Below are positions 16,559 through 25,078 of a stretch of 38,511 bases of DNA, in pieces. This stretch comes from Pseudomonas sp. RGM2987. GTDB taxonomy: Bacteria > Pseudomonadota > Gammaproteobacteria > Pseudomonadales > Pseudomonadaceae. The notes below the pieces were generated by a model. That model was not told where the DNA came from and made no database searches. It was given only the letters and a program-made list of their open reading frames with translations. How positions within the stretch are numbered: the stretch's first letter is position 1; each line of letters starts with the position of its first letter. A program made the position numbers and the translations under genes. The DNA lies in the NCBI RefSeq assembly GCF_022952855.1, contig NZ_JALJDX010000172.1, positions 1 through 38,511 on the forward strand. Direction: 5' to 3'.

Positions 16559-17925
16559 GACCGGGCCTCCTGCGGCGCGGACTGTTCGGCGTCGTAGCGC
16601 AAGATGCTGGTCAAGGCGAGCATGATCCAAAGTAACTTGTGGTTCGGCGCGCTCAAGAACATCAGGAACAACGCCAGCGACAGGAAACTCATGCCCAGGT
16701 GCGTCAACAGGTCCGCCTGGGCCCAGTCCCGACGCTGGAGCCAGAGTTGGCGCGTGCGCACCAGGTTGTAGAGGCCCAGCCCAATCATGCCGACAAACAT
16801 CAAGCCGGCTGGCACCCCGGTTTCGCTGAAGATTTCCAGGTAGGTGTTATGGGCCTCGCGGTACAGATCCCCGCGTTTGCGATTGGCCGAGAACGCCTTG
16901 GCGTAGCCGGTAGGGGCGTAGTGCTGCGGAAACGTCCCGGGGCCTGAACCGAGTATCGGCTTCTCGCGGATCATCTGGCTGCCCACCACAATGTATGAGG
17001 CGCGGCGACCCAAGGAGCCGTCCTTATGGTCGTTGGTGCCGGAGCTGAGGATGCTCAATGACTGGATGCGTGCCACGTAGCCGGCGGGCATCAAGGCGAT
17101 TGTCGCCGGGACCATGAGCGCCAGGCCGAGCATCGCGAACCCCAGGTGCCGAGGACGTACCCGTGGTAGCTGCGCCCGATAGTGATACAACCCGATCATC
17201 AGCGTGAGCAACAGCACGACCAGTCCTGAACGCGATTCGCTCTTGGTCATTCCACCCAACAACAGGATCAAAGCGCCACCCCAGAACAACCGGTGCAGCA
17301 GGTTCTGGCTGCGTAGAGTCAACAACAATGCCAGCGGTACGGTAAACACAATCAACAGCGCAAAGGCGTTCGGGTCTGCCAGCAAACCCGAGGCGCGGCC
17401 CTGATCCTGGTATTTGGCTGAAAACATCGCGAGCACGCAGGTCGTGGCGACGCTCACGGTCATCAGCCGGGCGAACATCTCCAGGTTCAGCTCGCGACCG
17501 ATCAACAACGTGATCACGAACAGAATCAGCCCAACTGAGAGTTCACGCAGATGCGTCAGGGACGCGTCCATGTTTTCCGAGATCAACAGACTCAAGCCAT
17601 ACAGCACCAGAAAGCCGATCAACGGCTTCCAGATATTGCTACGCAAGCGCGTCGCAGGGATCTGATGCAAGGCCAGCTGCAGGAGCAGGATCAGGATCAG
17701 CGCCACGCCGAGGAATTTGCTGCCGGACAACGCGTTGTCCTTGAACAGGCCTTCGAGCGGCAGCAGCGCGGCAATGCCCAGCAAACCCCAGCCGGGCTTG
17801 CGGTACAGCATGGCGACGCCTACCAGCCCAAGCACCGCACCCGGTGCGAGAAACGGATAAGGACTGGCCAGCAAGGCCAGGCACACCAGCCCCAGTAGAC
17901 TGACGATCGAGAGCGGGACAATCAT
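16555..17925 (-). CDS. O-antigen ligase/polymerase-like membrane protein (Wzy family)
   Basis: 456 aa, polytopic with about 10-12 helices. A large periplasmic loop carries GSGPGTFPQHYAPTGYA and then EAHNTYLEIFSETG, the HNxxL...E.G signature of the Wzy_C/O-antigen ligase superfamily. In a cluster with Wzx, PCP and OPX genes it most likely polymerises the repeat unit in the periplasm. The frame is open upstream to 18255, but that part lies inside the GT4 gene. The ATG at 17925 starts a first helix (MIVPLSIVSLLGLVCLALL) and overlaps the GT4 stop (ATGA). Confidence 0.82.
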   Translation of the reverse strand: MIVPLSIVSLLGLVCLALLASPYPFLAPGAVLGLVGVAMLYRKPGWGLLGIAALLPLEGLFKDNALSGSKFLGVALILILLLQLALHQIPATRLRSNIWKPLIGFLVLYGLSLLISENMDASLTHLRELSVGLILFVITLLIGRELNLEMFARLMTVSVATTCVLAMFSAKYQDQGRASGLLADPNAFALLIVFTVPLALLLTLRSQNLLHRLFWGGALILLLGGMTKSESRSGLVVLLLTLMIGLYHYRAQLPRVRPRHLGFAMLGLALMVPATIALMPAGYVARIQSLSILSSGTNDHKDGSLGRRASYIVVGSQMIREKPILGSGPGTFPQHYAPTGYAKAFSANRKRGDLYREAHNTYLEIFSETGVPAGLMFVGMIGLGLYNLVRTRQLWLQRRDWAQADLLTHLGMSFLSLALFLMFLSAPNHKLLWIMLALTSILRYDAEQSAPQEARS

Positions 17926-19037
17926 GGCCGAGCCTCCCGCGCCGTGCGGATATAGAGTTGCGACCAGCGTTCGGCCAGCGTGCGCAGGTCGTAGCGGTCG
18001 CGCTGGGTGCGGCGCGCGTTGTCGGCGAGGATCCGCGCCAGGGGCGGTTCGCTGAACAACGTTTCGATCTGGCGCGCCAGCTCCTCGCTGTCGGCCGGCG
18101 TGGCGAGCAGGCCGTTGTGACGGTCCTGCAAGACGTCCGGAATGCCACCCACGCCGAACGCCACCACGGGCACGCCGGCCTGCATGGCTTCGAGCAGGAT
18201 CATCGGCGTGCCTTCGGTGCGTGAACTGATCACCAGTGCATCGAGGCGGCTCCACCAGGCGTTCATGTCCGTCTGATAACCGGGCAATTCGATGCGCGTG
18301 GGCAGCCCGGCATCAGCGATGCGCTTGAGCAAGGGCTGGCGCTCCGGGCCGTCGCCGAGCATGACCGCGTGCAGCGACGCATGGCGCTGGCACAACGGGA
18401 TCATCGCGTCGAGGAACAGGTCCGGGCCTTTCTCGCTGCTCAAGCGGCCGACGTAGCCGACCCGCCAGCGTTGCCTGTCGTCGCGATGAGGCAGCGGCGT
18501 CGTGACGGCCGGCAGACCGTTGGGGATCACGTCGAGTTTTTCCGCATTCACGCTGGCCTGGCGGTGCAGCGTCGCGATGCTTTCAGCCACGCACACCACT
18601 CGCTTGACCGGCGCGGTACGGCACAGTTGCAGGCTCAACCACGTATAGAAGCGTTGCTTGGGGCTGCGTGGCGTGAAGCCGTGCTGGGTGATCACCAGCG
18701 GCAGCTGCAACAGGGTCGCCGCCGCCCAGCCGAACAACAGGCCCTTGAAGTTGTGCGTATTGATCAGCGGGCGCTCGGCGCGCCGTTGCCGTAGATGCTG
18801 CAACAGTTCGGGCCAACTGGCGCAGTGGTGGCAGTCGATCCCGGCCTGGCGGAACCGCGTGATCAAAGTCGGCGGCGCCTCCAGGAACAGCACCTGATGC
18901 TGGCCGGGTGTCGCCACGCAATGATCGAGCAGCATCCGCTCGGCCCCATAGAAGCCAGCGCTGCCGAGCAGATGAATGATCGACAGGGGGCGGCTGCGCT
19001 GGGCTGGGCTGAACGGCGCGTTCAATTTTTCACCCAA
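17922..19037 (-). CDS. family 4 glycosyltransferase (GT-B)
   Basis: 371 aa, soluble GT-B enzyme. The N-terminal domain opens with IIHLLGSAGFYGAERML, a GT4-type acceptor-side motif; the C-terminal domain shows the donor-binding VGYVGRLSSEKGPDL strand and the EX7E motif in SRTEGTPMILLEAMQAG followed by GGIPDV. A retaining transfer from a nucleotide sugar is expected. It overlaps the chain-length gene by 16 nt and the polymerase gene by 4, so it lies well inside the operon. No membrane segment is evident; it probably works on the lipid-linked acceptor at the inner leaflet. Confidence 0.86.
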   Translation of the reverse strand: MGEKLNAPFSPAQRSRPLSIIHLLGSAGFYGAERMLLDHCVATPGQHQVLFLEAPPTLITRFRQAGIDCHHCASWPELLQHLRQRRAERPLINTHNFKGLLFGWAAATLLQLPLVITQHGFTPRSPKQRFYTWLSLQLCRTAPVKRVVCVAESIATLHRQASVNAEKLDVIPNGLPAVTTPLPHRDDRQRWRVGYVGRLSSEKGPDLFLDAMIPLCQRHASLHAVMLGDGPERQPLLKRIADAGLPTRIELPGYQTDMNAWWSRLDALVISSRTEGTPMILLEAMQAGVPVVAFGVGGIPDVLQDRHNGLLATPADSEELARQIETLFSEPPLARILADNARRTQRDRYDLRTLAERWSQLYIRTAREARP

Positions 19038-20611
19038 TGGACAAGGCTGGGCACGCTCCAGTTGCGATGCGGATTGACCTGGTCGGGAGACTGTTCGTTG
19101 ATCACCAACAGCACCGGCAGATCCAATTGGTGGCCAATTTGTGCCGGATGCTTGAAGCGATGGTCGAAGAACTCACGTACATAGACCAGGGCGATCGCCA
19201 ACAGCAGGCCGGTGAACAAGCCGAACGGGATAATCAGGATGGGCTTGGGAAACGCCGCCGCGGTGGGTTCGAATGGCGGGCTCAAGACCCGGGCGTTGGA
19301 CAGGTCGTTGTCCAGCGAACGGGTAGAACTGGCTTCGGCGAACCGCTGGGCATAGGTGGAGAACGCCGCATGCAGGGCGTTGATCTCGGTGTCCATCTGC
19401 CGCAGCTTGCTTTGGGTTTCCTGAAGTTGGTGGATGCGTTCCTTGAAGGCGGCGATACGTTCGACTTTCTGGTTGATCACCGAGCTGACCACCGCCAGGT
19501 CGGTGGTGCGTTCCTGGATGCGGTTGTTCACCACTTTGAGGAATTGCTGGCGAGTGCGCATGATCTGCTCCCGGGCCAGCAGCATCGGTTCGCTGCCGGG
19601 CTGGAAGATCGCCAGGTCGTTCAGGTAACGGTTGACCTGGTTGGTCAATTGCTCACCCATTTGCCTGATTTCCTGATCGTCGAAGGCAACGTTGTCCACG
19701 GTGGTGGTGAAGGTGAACGGGAAGGCGTCGGTGAGTCGCGAGCTGTTCGCCGCCGCCAGGCTGGTCTTGAGGTAATCCAGCCAGCGTTGGCCTTGCAGCA
19801 GACGGTCCTGGTACAGGCTCAGCGCCTGTTCCTCGGTGTTGATTGCATTCAAGCGAAAAGTGATTTCTTCCTTGGGATCGGAAGAGCCTACGCCTTCAAG
19901 CAGCGTCAAGCGGTTACCCTCCAAGCCGTCAAGGCGAGTCTGGTACTGGATTTTTTTCTGCTCGTAGAACGTCTGGGGCAACTCTATCGATTGCAGGTCC
20001 TGGCGACCGGTGAGGTAGTTTTCCAGCAGTTGTGCCACGAACCGGGTGCCTTGGGCCGGGTCGCCGAAGCTGTAGACGATGGAGATGACGTTGGAGCCGG
20101 GCAAGGTCTCGATCTTCAGGTTTTCAATGGCTTCGTCAGTCAGCGTATCGAGCACGGTGTCGCGTACCGGATCGACCTCGAGCCCCAAGCCGTCGCGCAG
20201 CGGATTGATGACGTACTCACGCAATGGCTGGGTGACGTAGCGCTTGAGTGGTTCGCTCACCCACTTGTTGAGCACGCCCGGGCTTGGGGTGTACTCGCCC
20301 TGGTCGCGCAGGGTCTTGATGGTTTCGCGAATCAACGCCGGTGAGCGCAGGATGTTGGTTTCGGTTTCCATGTCCGCCAGGGACGGTGGAACGAACGTCG
20401 CGTTTTCCTGGTTCAGCGAAGTCGTGGCGTCGCCCTGGGAGAGCTTTTTCGACTGGACGATCACTTGGGCGGTGATATCGAAGCTCTGCTTGAGCATCAA
20501 CGGCAGCACCAGGGCGATCACGGCAAAAATCAGGAAGACGCGCTTCATCCACTGTTTGTTGGCGAAGAAGATCCTGAAGAACTCGTGCAGATAGTTTTCC
20601 TTGGGGTTCAT
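19022..20611 (-). CDS. chain-length determinant (Wzz/GumC-like PCP) without kinase domain
   Basis: 529 aa. Two membrane helices flank a long periplasmic part: one near residues 23-40 (MKRVFLIFAVIALVLPLML) and one near 465-485 (ILIIPFGLFTGLLLAIAL). Between them lies a Wzz-type start and long helical, coiled-coil-prone stretches (VERIAAFKERIHQLQETQSK). The C-terminal cytoplasmic tail is short and has no Walker motifs. The kinase-like partner is encoded separately just upstream, so this is the split PCP plus BY-kinase layout rather than a fused Wzc. An AGGTGA ribosome site precedes the ATG. It should control chain length and link the inner membrane to the OPX channel. Confidence 0.85.
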   Translation of the reverse strand: MNPKENYLHEFFRIFFANKQWMKRVFLIFAVIALVLPLMLKQSFDITAQVIVQSKKLSQGDATTSLNQENATFVPPSLADMETETNILRSPALIRETIKTLRDQGEYTPSPGVLNKWVSEPLKRYVTQPLREYVINPLRDGLGLEVDPVRDTVLDTLTDEAIENLKIETLPGSNVISIVYSFGDPAQGTRFVAQLLENYLTGRQDLQSIELPQTFYEQKKIQYQTRLDGLEGNRLTLLEGVGSSDPKEEITFRLNAINTEEQALSLYQDRLLQGQRWLDYLKTSLAAANSSRLTDAFPFTFTTTVDNVAFDDQEIRQMGEQLTNQVNRYLNDLAIFQPGSEPMLLAREQIMRTRQQFLKVVNNRIQERTTDLAVVSSVINQKVERIAAFKERIHQLQETQSKLRQMDTEINALHAAFSTYAQRFAEASSTRSLDNDLSNARVLSPPFEPTAAAFPKPILIIPFGLFTGLLLAIALVYVREFFDHRFKHPAQIGHQLDLPVLLVINEQSPDQVNPHRNWSVPSLVHWVKN

Positions 20612-20626
20612 GATCGGTCACCTGGG

Positions 20627-21652
20627 TCAGTTACTGTTGCCGCTTCTGTTGTTGAGCTCGTAGCCGAGGCTGACGCCAACGCCCTGGAACAGCACCACAT
20701 CGGCCAGCTGCCGGGCCATTTCACCGGCTTTGGCCAGGCCGGTCTTGGGCACGAAAAGCATGTCTTCCGGCTGCAGGTAGGCGATCTGCGAGGCGTCTCC
20801 GCTCAGGGCCTTCTCCACGTCGTAGTGGCGGGCTTCAACCTGATTGCCGTTGCGACGCATGATCACCACCGAATCGAGCCTTGCCTTGACGTTCGTGCCC
20901 CGGGCCAGGGTCAGCGCCTCGAGAACGGAGATCGGCCGGCGGATCGGGTAGGAACCGGGTTGGGCCACTTCACCGAGCACGTAGATTTCGTTACCGGCGG
21001 TGGACTTGAGCAGCACGTCCACGGTCATGTGGCCGGGCAGCTGGGCATAGCGCTCGTTGAGGAAGGTCTCCAACTGGGTGACGGTCATCCCTTGCAACGG
21101 CACCGCGCCGATTTCCGGGAAGCTGGCGTAGCCATCCCGGCCCACGATGATGTCCCGGCTCATGCCGGTGGCCGGGTGGGTCAGGGTGTTGCGCAGGCTC
21201 GTCTCGCCGGACAGCGGGCTGGTCACCATTACGGTCAACTGGTTGCGATTGGGCTGGAACAGCATCTTCTGGTCATAGGCCCGTTGCACCGCCAGACGCG
21301 CTTCGTCGGTGGTCATGCCGGCGACGTTCACCGACGTGTTGGCCCCCGGCAGGTCGATGCTGCCGTCGGGCATCACCAGTTGCGTGCCGTTGAGTTGGCT
21401 GGCGGCGGTGAAGTTCAGGGCAACCTGGTCACCCGGCTGCACGCGGTAAGCCTGGGGACTGGTGGTGCCGATGTGAAAGATCACATCGAGCACATCCTGG
21501 GGCCGCAGGGTCTGTTCGACCCTGGGCATGTCGGTGGCCTGGGCGTTGGCCGGTGCGGCCGTGAGGATCTGCACCGGCATCGATCGGGTATCGGAAGTGC
21601 TGGAGCAACCGGCAAGCGGCAGCAACAGCAGGACAAGCATCTTGGCGTTCAT
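20627..21652 (-). CDS. polysaccharide export lipoprotein (Wza/OPX family)
   Basis: 341 aa. Lipoprotein signal peptide with lipobox LAGC, Cys16 being the lipidated residue. A Poly_export domain follows (YRVQPGDQVALNF near 75-90, then the TTDEARLAVQRAY helix), and SLBB-type repeats (VDVLLKSTAGNEIYVLGEVAQPGSYP and later) form the periplasmic ring. I chose the ATG at 21652, which has an AAGGATG ribosome site and begins the signal peptide, instead of an open frame to 21694 that lacks one. It would form the outer-membrane pore for the polymer. It sits 15 nt before the PCP gene it should work with. Confidence 0.87.
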   Translation of the reverse strand: MNAKMLVLLLLPLAGCSSTSDTRSMPVQILTAAPANAQATDMPRVEQTLRPQDVLDVIFHIGTTSPQAYRVQPGDQVALNFTAASQLNGTQLVMPDGSIDLPGANTSVNVAGMTTDEARLAVQRAYDQKMLFQPNRNQLTVMVTSPLSGETSLRNTLTHPATGMSRDIIVGRDGYASFPEIGAVPLQGMTVTQLETFLNERYAQLPGHMTVDVLLKSTAGNEIYVLGEVAQPGSYPIRRPISVLEALTLARGTNVKARLDSVVIMRRNGNQVEARHYDVEKALSGDASQIAYLQPEDMLFVPKTGLAKAGEMARQLADVVLFQGVGVSLGYELNNRSGNSN

Positions 21653-21672
21653 CTCGTCATCCTTTTGCAGGC

Positions 21673-22317
21673 TTACAGGTTGTTGTAGAGCCACTTGGGC
21701 ATGTAGTACTTGCGGCGGTTGAACACGCTGCCCACCACTTTCGCGCCGGCCTGGGCCAGGCGCTGGCGGGTGGCCTGGGCCACTTCCCAGCGGGTGTCCT
21801 CGCCGCGTACCACCAGCACCACGCCGTCAACCTGGGTGCTGAGCACCAGGGTGTCGCTGGCCGAATACACCGCGTCGGCGTCGATCACCACGAAGCGGTA
21901 GCGTGACGACAATTGCTTGAGCAGCGGGCGCAGGCGCTCGGGGCTCAGGCGTTCGGCATTGCGCCCAAGGCGACCCTGGGGCAGCACATCAAAGGGCAGG
22001 CTGGACACCTGCACCACGCAGTCTTGCAACAGCGGTGGGGCGAGGCTGTTGAACAGCAGGTCGCTGAAACCGCGCTCCTTGTGCAGCGATAGCTGCTGGC
22101 TGAGGTTGCGTGGCGACTGGCTGGCATCCACCAGCAGCACGGGGCCGCTGCTCATCTGCGCCAGTTGCGCGGCGAGCGCCATGGCGCTGGTGCTGGTGCC
22201 GGTGCCGGTATTGGCGGACGTCAGAAGCAAGGTCCGCAGTGAAGGGTCGAGCACGGTCGAGGTCAGGTTGCTCTCGCTCGGGCTCGCTATGGTGAGGATA
22301 TTCGTCGAACCGTCCAT
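21673..22317 (-). CDS. CpsD/BY-kinase-like protein with altered P-loop
   Basis: 214 aa, CpsD/CapB/Wzc-kinase type P-loop fold. The strand LRTLLLTSAN leads to TGTGTSTS (37-44), where BY-kinases have GEGKST: the lysine position is Thr41, read unambiguously as ACC. Walker A' LLVDAS (Asp64) and Walker B VVIDAD (143-148) are kept, and a C-terminal Tyr group is present (Tyr204, Tyr205, Tyr211). The ATG follows directly after the TAA of the sugar transferase. In family terms it should phosphorylate its own Tyr cluster and regulate the PCP; the missing lysine argues for weak or no kinase activity. It is probably a partner of the PCP encoded at 19022-20611. Confidence 0.8.
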   Translation of the reverse strand: MDGSTNILTIASPSESNLTSTVLDPSLRTLLLTSANTGTGTSTSAMALAAQLAQMSSGPVLLVDASQSPRNLSQQLSLHKERGFSDLLFNSLAPPLLQDCVVQVSSLPFDVLPQGRLGRNAERLSPERLRPLLKQLSSRYRFVVIDADAVYSASDTLVLSTQVDGVVLVVRGEDTRWEVAQATRQRLAQAGAKVVGSVFNRRKYYMPKWLYNNL

Positions 22318-23064
22318 TTAACTCGCTCCGTGGCCGCTGAACACTTTGAAGGGGGTAATCACCAGGATCTTCAAATCCAGCAACAGGCTCTGCTCGGCGA
22401 TATAGCTGAGGTCCAGTTCCACGCGCTGGTCGAAGTCGATATTGCTGCGCCCGGAGATCTGCCACAGGCCGGTCATGCCGGGGTAGATGCTCAGCCGCAC
22501 AAGATGGTTGTCCTTGTAGCGATAGGCGTTGAACGAGGTCGGCCGCGGGCCCACCAGGCGCATGTCACCAGTCACTACATTGATCAGGTTCGGCAGTTCA
22601 TCGAGGCTGCTGCGGCGCAGGAACCGGCCGATAGGGGTAATGCGTGGGTCGTTGTCGATCTTGAAGTCGATGGCATCGGCGCCGTGTTTGTTCAGATGGC
22701 GCAATGACTCCTTGAGGCTCTCGGCGTCGGCGACCATGGTGCGGAACTTGTACATGCCGAACACGCGGCCGCGGTAGCCGGTGCGTTTCTGCACGAACAG
22801 CACCGGGCCTGGGCTTGAGCGTTTCACCAGCAGCGCCAGGCCCAGCAGCAGCGGGCAGAGCAGCAGCAAAATGGCCAGTGCGCCCAGGCAGGCCACGATC
22901 CGGTTGGTGCGCGAGACGGTCCACGGCCGACCACCGTAGCGGCCGGTCAGCCAGCCACGGCCTTGGCGGTGGATGGCGGCGTCCAGGCGCCGGCGGTGGT
23001 CGGGGTCGACACGTTTGTCGCGTCCGAGGGCGTTGGTGGGCAGGTCATGCTCATGGCGGGTCAT
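22318..23064 (-). CDS. initiating polyprenyl-phosphate sugar transferase (WcaJ/PglC-like)
   Basis: 248 aa. A single membrane or re-entrant helix at about 54-80 follows a basic N-terminus. The catalytic core shows KRSSPGPVLFVQKR, the FRTM segment, DPRITPIGRFLRR and the Asp155-Glu156 dyad in SLDELP, ending in VGPRP, all hallmarks of bacterial phosphoglycosyl transferases. It transfers a sugar phosphate to undecaprenyl phosphate and so starts the repeat unit. I chose the ATG at 23064: it overlaps the stop of the epimerase remnant and has a strong GGAGGAG ribosome site. It lacks the large N-terminal domain of full-length WcaJ, so it is the short form. Confidence 0.87.
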   Translation of the reverse strand: MTRHEHDLPTNALGRDKRVDPDHRRRLDAAIHRQGRGWLTGRYGGRPWTVSRTNRIVACLGALAILLLLCPLLLGLALLVKRSSPGPVLFVQKRTGYRGRVFGMYKFRTMVADAESLKESLRHLNKHGADAIDFKIDNDPRITPIGRFLRRSSLDELPNLINVVTGDMRLVGPRPTSFNAYRYKDNHLVRLSIYPGMTGLWQISGRSNIDFDQRVELDLSYIAEQSLLLDLKILVITPFKVFSGHGAS

Positions 23065-23348
23065 AGACTCCTCCGCTGAAGTTCGGCCGCAAGCGGCGCG
23101 TGGGCGACAGGCAGTGGGTAGTAATCGAGGAACCACTGGATGAAACGGCCCAGGCCCTCGTCCAGTTCGATGCCTGGTGTGAATCCGGAGACCGAGCTTG
23201 AGGAGGCGCAGATCAGGTACCTGACCGGATCGCAACGGCAAATTTCCAGGAAAGTGTCCAGCCCGCAGACCCGATGGCCGTCACGGGTCAGCCGCAGGAC
23301 GCAGTGAGCGCCGATGAACCCGGCTGCGCCGGTCACCAGGATATTCAC
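23061..23348 (-). pseudogene. internally deleted NAD-dependent epimerase (UDP-glucuronate 4-epimerase type)
   Basis: 95 codons in place of the usual 320-340. Residues 1-33 are a good Rossmann start (ILVTGAAGFIGAHCVLRL), then the frame jumps to a VRYLICASSSSV segment (normally near residue 120) and then to PGIELDEGLGRFIQWFLDYY, the C-terminal end of such epimerases. The catalytic Tyr-x-x-x-Lys region is gone. At least two internal deletions are implied, yet the frame is intact and both ends overlap neighbours by ATGA. It may persist as a translational coupler between ugd and the sugar transferase. Activity is very unlikely. The substrate type is inferred from residual sequence and the ugd neighbour. 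Confidence 0.75.
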
Positions 23349-24709
23349 GCTTGTGGCCCTGTGACGTGGGCGTGCGGCACGGTATGGCGCAAGCCGATGC
23401 CGCGATACACAAGCCCGGCGGCGGCCAGGTGTTCAGGGTTGTACAGGTTGCGTCCGTCGATGATCACCCGGGCGCGCAACTTACTGGCCAACAGGTCGAA
23501 ATCCACCACGCGGAAATTTTTCCATTCGGTACAGATCACCAGCGCGTCGGCGTCTTCCAGGGTGTCGTCGCGAGTGGCGCACAGATTCAGGTCCTTGCGA
23601 TAGCCATAGAGGCGACGGCATTCGGACATGGCTTCCGGGTCATACGCCTGGACCCGTGCGCCTTCGCGCCACAGTGCGTCCATCAGGTACCGGCTGGGTG
23701 CTTCGCGCATGTCATCGGTGTTGGGTTTGAACGCCAGGCCCCAGATCGCAATGGATTTGCCGGCCAGGCCGTCGGGAAATTGCTGGGAGAGTTTCTCGAA
23801 CAGGATATGTCGTTGGCGGTCGTTGACATCGGTGACGCTGCGCAGCAGGCGCAGCGGCATGCCGCTCTGTTCGGCGGTATGCAGCAGGGCGCGCAGGTCC
23901 TTGGGAAAGCACGAGCCGCCGAAGCCGCAGCCGGGATAGATAAAGTGATAGCCGATGCGCGGATCCGAGCCGATCCCCCTGCGCACTGCTTCTATGTCGG
24001 CCCCCAACCGTTCGGTGAGGTTGGCCAGTTCGTTCATGAAGCTGATGCGGGTGGCGAGCATGGCGTTGGCGGCGTACTTGGTCAGTTCAGCGCTGCGGTT
24101 GTCCATGAACATCAGCTTTTCGTGGTTGCGGCAGAACGGCGCGTAGAGCTCGCTCATCTGCTCGCGGGCCAGCAGGTCGGTGGTGCCGATGATGATCCGG
24201 TCCGGACGCATGCAATCGGCCAGGGCGCTGCCTTCCTTGAGAAACTCGGGGTTGGACACCACCCGCACGTTCAGTTGTTTCAGGCCCCGGCGAGCCAGCG
24301 CCTGGCGGGCGCATTCGGCCACTTTGTCGGCGGTGCCCACCGGCACGGTGGACTTGATGATCAGGGTGCGGTCGCTGTCCATGAAGTCGGCGATCTGCCG
24401 GGTCACGGCCAGCACATGGCTAAGGTCGGCCGAACCGTCTTCATCGGCAGGGGTGCCGACGGCGATGAAAATCAGCTCGCCATGGTTGACTGCATCGCTG
24501 GCTTGGCTACTGAACAGCAGGCGACCGGCTTTGATGTTGTCTTCGAGCAGATCGGACAGGCCGGGTTCGCTGATCGGTGGCACGGCCTGTTGCAATTGAC
24601 GGATCTTGTTCGGGTCGATGTCGATGCACAAAACCCGGTGTCCGACATCGGCCAGCGCCGCCGCCTGGATCAGCCCCACATACCCCGTTCCAAATACGCT
24701 CACGTCCAT
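23345..24709 (-). CDS. ugd: UDP-glucose 6-dehydrogenase
   Basis: 454 aa. NAD-binding start VSVFGTGYVG, the IAVGTP and KSTVPVGT strands, NPEFLKEGSA, and the catalytic Cys267 in GCGFGGSCFPKD are all present, as is the C-terminal WGLAFKPNTDD. It oxidises UDP-glucose to UDP-glucuronate, the acidic precursor for the polymer; a GDP-mannose dehydrogenase is the nearest alternative. The frame opens at a GTG (24718), but I chose the ATG at 24709, which begins the domain and is better spaced from the GAGGCG ribosome site. It is the first gene of the long operon and overlaps the epimerase remnant by four bases. Confidence 0.88.
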   Translation of the reverse strand: MDVSVFGTGYVGLIQAAALADVGHRVLCIDIDPNKIRQLQQAVPPISEPGLSDLLEDNIKAGRLLFSSQASDAVNHGELIFIAVGTPADEDGSADLSHVLAVTRQIADFMDSDRTLIIKSTVPVGTADKVAECARQALARRGLKQLNVRVVSNPEFLKEGSALADCMRPDRIIIGTTDLLAREQMSELYAPFCRNHEKLMFMDNRSAELTKYAANAMLATRISFMNELANLTERLGADIEAVRRGIGSDPRIGYHFIYPGCGFGGSCFPKDLRALLHTAEQSGMPLRLLRSVTDVNDRQRHILFEKLSQQFPDGLAGKSIAIWGLAFKPNTDDMREAPSRYLMDALWREGARVQAYDPEAMSECRRLYGYRKDLNLCATRDDTLEDADALVICTEWKNFRVVDFDLLASKLRARVIIDGRNLYNPEHLAAAGLVYRGIGLRHTVPHAHVTGPQA

Positions 24710-24764
24710 CTTTGGCACGCCTCATCAACCGGTTTATGTAACTCGGATGAAACTGTTAAGAGGG

Positions 24765-24813
24765 GGTATAGCGCAGCCTCAGAAAAGCGTGTCAGCAAAA
24801 TGACAGTTGTCAT
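24765..24813 (-). promoter_or_regulatory. candidate promoter and overlapping palindromes upstream of ugd
   Basis: Three alternating half-sites occur: TGTCA (24790-24794), TGACA (24801-24805) and TGTCA (24808-24812). They make TGTCA-N6-TGACA and ATGACA-GT-TGTCAT. On the minus strand a CTGACA/TATACC pair (24795-24790 and 24770-24765, 19-nt spacer) could be -35 and -10, with the palindrome covering the -35. The rest of the 369-bp divergent gap is AT-rich and holds two more short palindromes, TTGATATCAA (24844-24853) and TCAAGTCCTTGA (24850-24861). Promoter and operator roles are inferred. Confidence 0.4.
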
Positions 24814-25078
24814 CTTCGATAAAACTAGACAGCACTTGGCGTTTTGATATCAAGTCCTTGACTGACTTGAAAAAGTCACGTTTTTAAAGGGTTAAAAGCC
24901 TGTTTAACAAAGCGATGAACGGTATTTATCCATAGATTTTGGCGATTTTCACCTGTTAAGTGTGTCATTTTCGAGCTAACTTTTTTTTGACGCATGAACT
25001 TTCTTGCGCTTTGGGAAGCGGCTGCTAGTGTCCACAAATCAACCCTGTTTCCAGCACCGCGAATCCGTCGAGAAAACC

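Noticed and set aside
24996..25030. AlgU-type promoter before the sulfatase-like gene (GAACTT at 24996-25001)
   Set aside because: The -35 looks right but no TCTGA-like -10 occurs at 16-17 nt; the nearest TGCTAG stretch is too far away.
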